DNA of 17,243 nucleotides from JAPLDA01 sp043787975 (lineage in GTDB: Bacteria; Bacteroidota; Bacteroidia; AKYH767-A; 2013-40CM-41-45). The stretch's first letter is position 1; every line of letters begins with the position of its first letter. The notes below the pieces were generated by a model. That model saw only the letters and a list, made by a program, of their open reading frames with translations, did no database searches and had not been told where the DNA came from. Made by a program: the position numbers and the translations under genes. The stretch covers positions 1-17,243 of the forward strand of contig JAYVUK010000026.1 of NCBI GenBank assembly GCA_043787975.1. The letters are read 5' to 3'. This document shows, in pieces, positions 1-6,188 of the stretch.

Positions 1-1
1 T

Positions 2-379
2 TATGTGATGGCGGAAATTCCAAGCAACATTATTCTTGCCGAAGAATTTGCTCGCGTGTTTGACGGATTCTCCATCGGCTCCAACGACCTCACGCAACTA
101 ACGCTTGGTATTGACAGGGATTCGTCCATCATTTTTGAATTATTTAATGAACAAAATCCGGCAGTGAAAAAATTAATTGCTGATGTAATCAGAGTTGCAA
201 AAAAGATGAATCGTAAAATTGGATTATGCGGACAAGCTCCCAGCGACCATGCCGAATTCGCACAGTTTCTCGTTGAGCAAAACATTGACAGCATTTCATT
301 TAATCCTGATGCACTCATCAAAGGAATTGAAAATATAAACTTAGCTGAAAAATTAATGAAACCTGTTTCACTGAATTAA
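2..379 (+). CDS. ppsA: Phosphoenolpyruvate synthase, C-terminal part (5' truncated by the window edge)
   Basis: PEP synthase (pyruvate, water dikinase) converts pyruvate, ATP and water to PEP, AMP and phosphate in the cytoplasm and feeds gluconeogenesis. Only the last 125 or so residues are present; the frame is open at the left edge, so the GTG/ATG codons at 5-10 are internal, not starts. The visible part is the end of the PEP-utilising TIM-barrel domain. It has the motif IGSNDLTQ, followed by a DRDS segment, and then LCGQAPSDH, whose Cys matches the catalytic cysteine of PEP synthase and PPDK. The spacing of these motifs and the ending closely follow E. coli PpsA as I recall it. The next gene starts 16 bases after the stop, so the two are probably co-transcribed. 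PPDK is the main alternative, but IGSNDLTQ followed directly by LxLDRDS-like sequence fits PpsA better. Confidence 0.93.
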   Translation, partial: YVMAEIPSNIILAEEFARVFDGFSIGSNDLTQLTLGIDRDSSIIFELFNEQNPAVKKLIADVIRVAKKMNRKIGLCGQAPSDHAEFAQFLVEQNIDSISFNPDALIKGIENINLAEKLMKPVSLN

Positions 380-383
380 AGAG

Positions 384-388
384 GGAGG
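384..388 (+). promoter_or_regulatory. Strong Shine-Dalgarno site of the first HPF gene
   Basis: GGAGG lies 7 bases before the ATG at 396, within a purine-rich run at 379-392. Nearly all other genes in the window have A-rich leaders without such a site, so this one stands out. It supports the ATG at 396 as the start. Confidence 0.75.
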
Positions 389-395
389 AAAATAA

Positions 396-761
396 ATGAA
401 AAAATTTGATATAAATAATATTCAGTTGACTATTCAATCACCGCATATAAATACACATGATGAAGTAAATGATTATCTCATCAGCCGTATTGAAAAAGCC
501 GGAAACACATTCGCACACATTGAAAAATGTGAAGTGGTATTACGGATTGATAACAATCATAAAAATAAGGAATGTGAAGTGGATGTAAAACTTTTTGTTC
601 CGGGCAACGTCCTTTTTGCAAAGGAAAAAGAAAGCAATTTCCTGCTTGCTGCAAAAAATGTTTTTGATGATTTGCAGCACCAGCTTCAGAAAATAAAAGA
701 GAAACATAAAAACGGCAGAGAAAATAAAAATTTAATTAAAACATATAAGGAGGAAAAGTAA
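396..761 (+). CDS. hpf: HPF/RaiA family ribosome hibernation factor (copy 1)
   Basis: A 121-residue protein of the short HPF/RaiA (formerly sigma-54 modulation) family. Members bind the 30S decoding region and silence or dimerise ribosomes during starvation. The family pattern is visible: an early beta strand (IQLTIQSP), a helix with DEVNDYLISRIEKAG, a strand with CEVVLRI, then NKECEVDVKLFVPGN, and a final amphipathic helix with AAKNVFDDLQHQL. The tail from about residue 102 is Lys-rich. The protein lacks the long C-terminal dimerisation domain, so it is the short type. Cys60 sits just before the EVDVKL strand and is the position occupied by TGA in the next gene. The gene sits between ppsA and copy 2, with a strong Shine-Dalgarno site at 384-388. 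Assignment to the family is firm; HPF-like versus RaiA-like action cannot be decided here. Confidence 0.9.
   Translation: MKKFDINNIQLTIQSPHINTHDEVNDYLISRIEKAGNTFAHIEKCEVVLRIDNNHKNKECEVDVKLFVPGNVLFAKEKESNFLLAAKNVFDDLQHQLQKIKEKHKNGRENKNLIKTYKEEK
654..677 (+). repeat. Diverged direct repeat shared by the two HPF genes (copy A; copy B at 1003-1026)
   Basis: These 24 bases match 1003-1026 with a single mismatch (G at 666, C at 1015). Both encode the AKNVFxDLQ helix in the same frame. The rest of the two genes is much more diverged. The match reflects tandem gene duplication with a conserved helix, or local gene conversion, rather than a mobile repeat. Confidence 0.7.
747..753 (+). promoter_or_regulatory. 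Strong Shine-Dalgarno site of the second HPF gene
   Basis: AAGGAGG lies 9 bases before the ATG at 763 and overlaps the last codons of copy 1. It is the best ribosome binding site in the window. It suggests that the TGA-interrupted copy 2 is, or recently was, translated, possibly coupled to termination of copy 1. Confidence 0.75.
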
Positions 762-762
762 A

Positions 763-1068
763 ATGAAAACGTATGAAATAAATTTTCAGCCGCCATTCCA
801 TGAACCCATTACTGAGTTAAATACTTACCTGCACAAACAGATTGAAAACATTGGAAAAGAATTCAGTATGATTGAGAAGTTCGAAGTGGAATTGCACGAA
901 TTGCATGACAAAGAAAAAAGCTGAGAAGTGAACGTGAGGCTTTGGGTTCCCCGTCATGTCTATTGTTCAAGAGACAGAGAGGATGATTTTAAACATGCAG
1001 CGAAAAATGTTTTTCATGATTTGCAGGAGCAAATGCATCATTTGAAATCAGGAATGACAAAAAAATAA
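763..1068 (+). CDS. HPF/RaiA-like protein (copy 2) with an in-frame TGA at 922-924: selenoprotein candidate or recent pseudogene
   Basis: Reading from the ATG at 763 gives a 53-residue HPF N-terminus, then TGA (codon 54), then 47 more codons in the same frame to TAA at 1066-1068. With readthrough the product is 101 residues, normal for a short HPF. Both halves are homologous to copy 1: IEKFEVEL before the TGA matches IEKCEVVL, and after it EVNVRLWVP matches EVDVKLFVP and AAKNVFHDLQ matches AAKNVFDDLQ. The TGA aligns exactly with Cys60 of copy 1 (TGT there). No frameshift or other lesion is visible. UGA is not generally recoded here, because about 5,250 other codons contain none in frame. Options are selenocysteine insertion, a single-base nonsense mutation (TGT/TGC to TGA), or a sequence error. 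HPF proteins are not known to me as selenoproteins, so the simple explanations remain likely. Confidence 0.75.
932..959 (+). promoter_or_regulatory. Possible SECIS-like hairpin downstream of the in-frame TGA
   Basis: Pairing 932-937 with 954-959 and 938-939 with 951-952 gives an 8-bp stem: four G-C pairs, three A-U pairs and one G-U pair. G953 is bulged and the apical loop is 11 bases (940-950) containing GGG. The loop starts 15 bases after the TGA. Bacterial SECIS elements also lie within the coding sequence shortly after UGA, with a bulge and a G in the loop. The fit is loose, and a stem of this size can occur by chance in coding DNA. Confidence 0.25.
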
Positions 1069-1073
1069 ATAAC

Positions 1074-3071
1074 ATGCTTCCCGTCCACTATAACAACAAA
1101 CAACTTTCTGACCTTGAACATTCGTTGCAAAAAGAATTTCTCCTTACGAATGAAGCAGGATGTTATTCAAGTTCAACAATCATACTATGCAACACACGCA
1201 AATATCATGGACTGCTTGCCGTGCCGCAGCCACTGATGAATAGTGAAATTTATCTTTTGCTTTCAGGGCTTGACGAAACCATTATTCAGGGAAACAGAAA
1301 AATTCAATTCGGAACGCATCGTTATCCTCACGTTTTTTCTCCTGAAGGATATTTGCACTTAGAAGATTTTTCTTTTGAACGAATTCCGCAGTGGACCTTG
1401 AAGGGCGAAGACATAATCGTTAAAAAAGAAATGCTTCTCGTTCCGAATGAAAATCGTTTGCTTATTGGATATACTGTTTTGGAGGCGAATGAAAATTTTC
1501 AATTTTGGGTTCAACCTCTTCTTGCTTTCCGAAATATACATCAACTTACCAAGGCGAATCTTAATGCGAATAAAAAATCAGATACGATTGCCAATGGAAT
1601 TAAAGTAAAAATATATGATGGCTTCACTGATTTGACAATGCAATTTTCAAAGCAGAATGAATTTATTCAATCGCCTGACTGGTATTACAACATTGAATTC
1701 ACTGAAGAGCAAAACAGGGGATATGAATTTAGCGAGGATTTATATAAGCCCGGATATTTCAAATTGGTATTAAAGAAAGGCGACCAGATTATTTTTTCGG
1801 CAGGCACTGAGGAAATCAATTCACGCAAGCTGAAAGGAATGTTTGAATCTGAATTGAAGAAAATAATTCCATACAATGATTTTGATTTGTGTCTGAATAA
1901 TGCAGCGGAGCAATTTATTGTCAAAGGAAATAAAGGAACTGAAATCACAGCGGGTTATCATTGGTTCGGTCGTTGGGGACGAGATACATTTATTGCATTA
2001 CCCGGACTCACGCTTGTTACAGGTCACCCGGAAATTTTTAAATCTGTAATTGATACGATGTTGCCGGAAATGAAAGACGGACTTTTTCCGAATATTGGTT
2101 CGGATGAAAACAGTTCATACAATTCTGTGGATGCTCCACTCTGGTTTGTTTGGGCAATGCAGCAGTATGTTTTGTTCACAGGCGACAATAAATTGTTTTG
2201 GAAAAAATCATACGGTCATAAAATAAAGTCGGTACTGAAACATTTTAGGCGCGGAACATTGCACAATATTAAAATGCAGGAGAATGGCTTGATTTCTTGT
2301 GGAGAAATCGGACTTGCACTCACATGGATGGATGCAGTTACTGAAGGCAGAACTGTTACACCGCGCATTGGAATGCCTGTTGAAATAAATGCACTGTGGT
2401 ATAATGCAATTTGTTTTGCTTTGAAAGCAGCTCGTGCTGTCAATGACAAAAAATTTATTTCCGAATGGGAAGAGTTGCCCGAAAAAATCAGTCAGTCATT
2501 TAAACAAGTTTATTGGGATGAGCATCGCAGCTATTTGGCAGATTGTGTCCATGCGGATTATACAGATTGGTCGCTTCGTCCGAATCAAATTATTGCTCTA
2601 TCGCTTCCTTTCTCCCCTGTTGATGATGAAATAAAAAAACAAGTTTTAAAAACAGTTGAAAATAAATTACTGACTCCACGAGGACTTCGAACACTTTCGC
2701 CTGATGATGCAAATTACAAAGGAGTTTATGAAGGCAATCAGAAAAACAGAGATGATGCATATCACCAGGGAACGGTATGGGTTTGGCTATTGGGGCATTT
2801 TGCGGAAGCATATCTGAAGCTGAATGGAAGAAACGGTGTTCCGTTTATTAAAGAGTTGTATGATGGATTTGAATCTGCAATCAGTGAAAAATGTTTGTAC
2901 AGCATGGCAGAAATATTTGACGGTGATGCTCCTCACAAGGCACGCGGAGCCATTGCACAGGCATGGAGTGTAGCAGAATTGCTTAGAATAAAATACATGC
3001 TTGGTAAATATGAAAATCATATTGAAAATAAAAAGGAAGCTCACCCGCAGACATTATCGCATGTGAGCTGA
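1074..3071 (+). CDS. Glycogen debranching enzyme (amylo-alpha-1,6-glucosidase, GDE/GH133 type)
   Basis: Hydrolyses alpha-1,6 branch points of glycogen or limit dextrins in the cytoplasm. The 665-residue protein has the two-part architecture of bacterial GDE proteins: an N-terminal beta-rich domain (about residues 15-240, beginning with EFLLTNEAGCYSSST) and a C-terminal (alpha/alpha)6 catalytic domain (about 275-640). The signature GYHWFGRWGRDTFIALPG contains Asp304. Further family motifs are NSVDAPLWFVWA, LTWMDA and YHQGTVWVWLLG, and SMAEIFDGD holds Glu613. By analogy with eukaryotic debranching enzyme, Asp304 and Glu613 are the likely catalytic pair. There is no signal peptide. The start lies 5 bases after the HPF copy 2 stop and has no Shine-Dalgarno site. 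It is the only gene in the window ending in TGA. With the GT4 and GH57 genes downstream it forms a glycogen set, here split by three metal-protein genes. Confidence 0.93.
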   Translation: MLPVHYNNKQLSDLEHSLQKEFLLTNEAGCYSSSTIILCNTRKYHGLLAVPQPLMNSEIYLLLSGLDETIIQGNRKIQFGTHRYPHVFSPEGYLHLEDFSFERIPQWTLKGEDIIVKKEMLLVPNENRLLIGYTVLEANENFQFWVQPLLAFRNIHQLTKANLNANKKSDTIANGIKVKIYDGFTDLTMQFSKQNEFIQSPDWYYNIEFTEEQNRGYEFSEDLYKPGYFKLVLKKGDQIIFSAGTEEINSRKLKGMFESELKKIIPYNDFDLCLNNAAEQFIVKGNKGTEITAGYHWFGRWGRDTFIALPGLTLVTGHPEIFKSVIDTMLPEMKDGLFPNIGSDENSSYNSVDAPLWFVWAMQQYVLFTGDNKLFWKKSYGHKIKSVLKHFRRGTLHNIKMQENGLISCGEIGLALTWMDAVTEGRTVTPRIGMPVEINALWYNAICFALKAARAVNDKKFISEWEELPEKISQSFKQVYWDEHRSYLADCVHADYTDWSLRPNQIIALSLPFSPVDDEIKKQVLKTVENKLLTPRGLRTLSPDDANYKGVYEGNQKNRDDAYHQGTVWVWLLGHFAEAYLKLNGRNGVPFIKELYDGFESAISEKCLYSMAEIFDGDAPHKARGAIAQAWSVAELLRIKYMLGKYENHIENKKEAHPQTLSHVS

Positions 3072-3206
3072 ATCATTTCAATATATGACGAAAATCATAT
3101 TAAATAACATAGATATGATGCAATTTTACATCAGGAAAATAGTTTAAGAGTAATATGAAATGTAAAAGGATAATATTCCATTCAGCGGTTAATAAAAAAT
3201 AGTCCA

Positions 3207-3590
3207 GTGAAAAGAGCAGTTGCCATATTTCTTTCGTTTGTGTTTTTGCTGTGCACAGTTGGTTTCAGCATCAGTACACATTTTTGTTCAGCGAATGGAA
3301 CTGCAACGGCATCGTTTGAGAAAAAGGAAAGTCCTTGCGGTTGTAATTCTTCTCACCAGGATAACTGCTGCCATAACAAAACAAAACATTTTAAGATAAC
3401 CGATAATTATACTCCGGCAACTTCAATTCTGTTCCATTCAATTACACCAATTGATTTATTTGCTTTTCTGTTGCACACAAATTTGTTCAGTGCAAATTCT
3501 TTTTCTACTGAAGATATTATTCCGCTTGAACATGCGCCTCCTGCACTGCCTGTAAGCTTTTCCATTCTCTTCAGGTCGCTTCTGATTTAA
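3207..3590 (+). CDS. HYC_CC_PP-type small exported protein, probable metal-related
   Basis: A 127-residue protein with an N-terminal hydrophobic segment (residues 4-22) typical of a signal peptide or anchor. It carries the spaced motifs that define the HYC_CC_PP group of Bacteroidota: THFC (Cys27), CGC (Cys44, Cys46), an adjacent Cys pair (54-55), a Lys-rich stretch with Asp66, and an APPALP motif near residue 110. The function of this group is not established. The paired cysteines and histidines, and the heavy-metal-binding gene next door, suggest metal sensing or binding at the envelope. The start is GTG: the frame is open back to a TAA at 3171, but no ATG lies between, and starting here gives a clean signal sequence. 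The 135 bases upstream hold no gene. Confidence 0.75.
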   Translation: MKRAVAIFLSFVFLLCTVGFSISTHFCSANGTATASFEKKESPCGCNSSHQDNCCHNKTKHFKITDNYTPATSILFHSITPIDLFAFLLHTNLFSANSFSTEDIIPLEHAPPALPVSFSILFRSLLI

Positions 3591-3693
3591 TTTATTTTTT
3601 CTGTGTGATAAAGTTCATCTGTATAGGTGCGCTTCGTCATTGCTATTAAATTAAATCTCAGTTAATATTAAACACTTAAAAACAAGTAAAAAA

Positions 3694-4257
3694 ATGAAAT
3701 CCATAATAAAAATAATATTTATTGCAAGTGCAGCATTTGTAATAAGCAGTGCATCAGCACAGTGCAATATGATGAACATGTCATCACATGACAGTCACGG
3801 TTCAGCACATGATATGAAAGGAATGAATGACGGAGAGATTATCAAAACAGGAAATTACCAGTTTGAAATGGTGCATGAGCAAGTATTGAAAAATGACCCT
3901 TTCACCATTTATGTGATGAATAAAAAAGGAAAGCCGCTATTGAATGCCGACATCAGTGGGAAAGCAGAAATTACTTACAGCGACGGAAGTGCAGAAACTG
4001 TTACACTGTTTGCCAAAGGTGAAAATGCTTACGCGGTTCCGCTGAAAAATACTTCACTGCCATTTGTGGCCCTACTCACGATGCAGATTGATAAAAAAAA
4101 TGTAACGCTACGGCACGAATATCAGGGAACCAACACAAGCCAGAATAATTCTGCGAACAGTTACTATACCTGTCCGATGCATCCGGAAGTGAAATCTGAT
4201 AAGCCGGGCAATTGTCCGAAGTGCGGAATGACCCTTCAGAAATCAGACAGTAAATAA
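3694..4257 (+). CDS. Exported protein with C-terminal heavy-metal-binding domain
   Basis: A 187-residue protein. Residues 1-22 form a signal peptide ending in SSASA, probably cut before Gln23. A Met/His-rich stretch follows (about 25-44, with MMNMS, HDSHGS and HDMKGM), of the kind that binds copper in periplasmic carriers. Residues 50-142 look like a beta-sandwich resembling FixH/YtkA-like or copper-resistance domains. The C-terminus carries the heavy-metal-binding domain pattern YTCPMHPEV, GNCPKCGM, with Cys160, His163, Cys174 and Cys177 as ligands; this domain occurs in CusB-like efflux proteins and copper ATPases. It sits between a HYC_CC_PP protein and a His/Met-rich lipoprotein, so a copper chaperone or sink is likely. 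The metal is inferred, not shown. Confidence 0.82.
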   Translation: MKSIIKIIFIASAAFVISSASAQCNMMNMSSHDSHGSAHDMKGMNDGEIIKTGNYQFEMVHEQVLKNDPFTIYVMNKKGKPLLNADISGKAEITYSDGSAETVTLFAKGENAYAVPLKNTSLPFVALLTMQIDKKNVTLRHEYQGTNTSQNNSANSYYTCPMHPEVKSDKPGNCPKCGMTLQKSDSK

Positions 4258-4290
4258 ATTTATTAATATAAACAATTAAAAAATGATACA

Positions 4291-4743
4291 ATGAAAAGGG
4301 AAAATGTAGTTCCATTCCTGTTTGCTGCAATGGCAGCAACAATTCTTGTAGTAACAATTAGCGGTTGCAGAAAGGATAGTAGCGAACCGTCTTTATCTCC
4401 AACAGAAATTGTAACAATCAATTCTATGCGCAGTGCATACGTGGATGCAAAAGCATATAATGATTCGGTAATTATGTCCAGTAAGGATTCGTTGTGGAAT
4501 GGAACTCCCTATCCGTATTTCGACCACAGGTATCATCAGCAGGATTCTGTTTTCAATTATTATAATAATCTCTGTCATCAGGAAATGAGAAATCATTGCT
4601 CTTCCAACCTGATGAACGGTGGTATGATGAGTGGGGGCACAATGGGCGGAAATAACAATCATGCGAATTGCCAGATTAATACTGTTGATTGCTTAAATGA
4701 GATGAATATGCTTCGTCAACAGCACGCATTATATCACCATTAA
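4291..4743 (+). CDS. Met/His-rich lipoprotein of unknown function
   Basis: A 150-residue protein with a hydrophobic N-terminus and a lipobox TISGC, so Cys26 is the probable lipidated residue and the protein is anchored in an envelope membrane. The mature part has no domain I recognise. It contains DHRYHQQD, CHQEMRNHC, then MNGGMMSGGTMGG, an NNNHANC segment, and ends in HALYHH. Cysteines (about 93, 102, 126, 133), methionines and histidines are enriched, as in copper-binding envelope proteins. It begins 33 bases after the heavy-metal-domain gene and probably shares its transcript. A role in metal binding is inference from composition and position. No Shine-Dalgarno site is visible. Confidence 0.75.
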   Translation: MKRENVVPFLFAAMAATILVVTISGCRKDSSEPSLSPTEIVTINSMRSAYVDAKAYNDSVIMSSKDSLWNGTPYPYFDHRYHQQDSVFNYYNNLCHQEMRNHCSSNLMNGGMMSGGTMGGNNNHANCQINTVDCLNEMNMLRQQHALYHH

Positions 4744-4797
4744 AATAATAAGGAACAAGATGCTAATTTATTTCCTGCTGATAAACAATCAAAAACT

Positions 4798-4809
4798 TGA
4801 CAGCTGTCA
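4798..4809. repeat. 12-base perfect palindrome (possible operator)
   Basis: TGACAGCTGTCA is self-complementary across all 12 bases and lies in the 143-base gap before the GT4 gene, 77 bases upstream of its ATG. It could be a regulator binding site. No T-run follows, so a terminator is unlikely. Chance occurrence cannot be excluded. Confidence 0.3.
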
Positions 4810-4886
4810 GAATTTACTTGTAAGGCTATACACACATTTGCAAAGGAAATATTGTCAAAATAATTTAATATAAAATAATCGAAAAA

Positions 4887-6188
4887 ATGAAAGTGCTCAT
4901 GTTCGGTTGGGAATTTCCTCCTCACATCTCTGGTGGTCTGGGCACTGCATGTTGCGGCTTGTGCAAGGGACTTGTGCATAATGGCGTGGAAGTATTGTTT
5001 GTTGTTCCGAAAGTTTTTGGTGATGAAGAAACAGGCGCAGTGAAACTCATTAATGCAGGAAACATTTCTACCGATATTTATTCCATCGGGCAATATGAAT
5101 GGCTGAATAAAATGACGCTGCTTGCCGTCTCATCTCAAATTGTTCCTTATTTATCTCCTTCTGAATTTGCACACGAACATTCCTCATTTAATAAAAATGC
5201 GAATAAAGTTGTGAACTATTCTTCGGGTAAAATAAATTTTGAATTTTCAGGACAGTACGGCAATAACCTGATGAACGAAGTGATGCAATATGCAATGGTT
5301 GCTGGAGAAATTGCACGTACAAATCAGTTCGATGTAATTCATGCGCACGACTGGCTGACGTATCCGGCAGGAATTGTTGCGAGTGAAGTCAGCGGGAAAC
5401 CTTTGGTGGTGCACATGCATGCTACTGAGTTCGACCGTTCAGGGGAGCATATCAATCATGATATATATGATGTGGAACGTATAGGAATGGAAACTGCTCA
5501 TCGTGTAATAGCCGTGAGCAAACTCACCAAACATATCATCATGGAAAAATATGGAATCAGTTCTGATAAAATAAATGTGCTGCATAACGCTGTGATGGAT
5601 AATCCGAACGCAACTGCATCTTACGATAAAAAAATAAAAGAAAAGATTGTAACATTCCTCGGTCGTGTAACATTTCAAAAGGGTCCTGACTATTTTATTG
5701 AAGCTGCAAAAAAAGTAATTGACAAGGATGAAAATGTTCGGTTTGTAATGGCAGGAAGCGGTGACATGCTTTACAGGATGATTAAACGTGCAGCAGAATT
5801 ACGCATTGCCTCCAAAATTCATTTCACCGGTTTTCTCAGAGGCGATGATGTTACGCGCATGCTTGCAATGAGTGATGTGTACGTGATGCCTTCCGTTTCC
5901 GAACCGTTCGGTATTTCAGCTTTGGAAGCGCTACAATCAAAAGTTCCCATCATCATTTCAAAACAATCTGGTGTTTCAGAGGTGTTGAAACATGCAGTGA
6001 AAATTGATTTCTGGGATGTAGATGCTATGGCTGATGCCATATACAGTTTGCTCCATCATTCTTCATTTGCAAAATTATCAGCACACATGGGTTACAAGGA
6101 AATGGGAAATCTCAAATGGGAAAGACAGGCATATAAACTAAATAAAATTTACGAATCAGTTCTCAATAACAAAAATAAAAATATTTAA
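4887..6188 (+). CDS. GT4 family glycosyltransferase, glycogen-synthase-like
   Basis: A 433-residue GT-B glycosyltransferase, probably cytoplasmic and acting in alpha-glucan synthesis. It opens with MKVLMFGWEFPPHISGGLG, where the Gly-rich loop resembles the donor-binding KxGG-like loop of starch/glycogen synthases. It continues with DVIHAHDWLT (about residues 150-160) and MHATEFDRSG. The C-terminal Rossmann half starts near residue 250 (IVTFLGRVTFQKGPDYF). The retaining-GT E-x7-E motif is SEPFGISALE, with Glu339 and Glu347. The GH57 gene begins immediately after its stop codon, and such GT4/GH57 pairs with a debranching enzyme recur in Bacteroidota. An alpha-1,4-glucan elongating role is likely; donor specificity (ADP- or UDP-glucose) is not visible. 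No Shine-Dalgarno site precedes the ATG. Confidence 0.88.
   Translation: MKVLMFGWEFPPHISGGLGTACCGLCKGLVHNGVEVLFVVPKVFGDEETGAVKLINAGNISTDIYSIGQYEWLNKMTLLAVSSQIVPYLSPSEFAHEHSSFNKNANKVVNYSSGKINFEFSGQYGNNLMNEVMQYAMVAGEIARTNQFDVIHAHDWLTYPAGIVASEVSGKPLVVHMHATEFDRSGEHINHDIYDVERIGMETAHRVIAVSKLTKHIIMEKYGISSDKINVLHNAVMDNPNATASYDKKIKEKIVTFLGRVTFQKGPDYFIEAAKKVIDKDENVRFVMAGSGDMLYRMIKRAAELRIASKIHFTGFLRGDDVTRMLAMSDVYVMPSVSEPFGISALEALQSKVPIIISKQSGVSEVLKHAVKIDFWDVDAMADAIYSLLHHSSFAKLSAHMGYKEMGNLKWERQAYKLNKIYESVLNNKNKNI

Noticed and set aside
763..1068. General recoding of TGA as a sense codon (Trp or Gly) in this organism
   Set aside because: All other genes, about 5,250 codons with many tryptophans, contain no in-frame TGA. 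A recoded genome would show them often.
928..1068. A separate short gene restarting at GTG after the TGA
   Set aside because: It would encode only the second half of the HPF fold and has no convincing ribosome binding site. The match to copy 1 is continuous across the TGA, so one interrupted gene is the better description.
3083..3100. ATATGA/TCATAT inverted repeat after the debranching gene as a terminator or operator
   Set aside because: Only 6 bp, entirely weak composition in AT-rich DNA, and no T-run; expected by chance.
4833..4840. CACATTTG before the GT4 gene as a Bacteroidota -7 box (TAnnTTTG)
   Set aside because: The first base does not match, and no TTG lies at the expected distance upstream.
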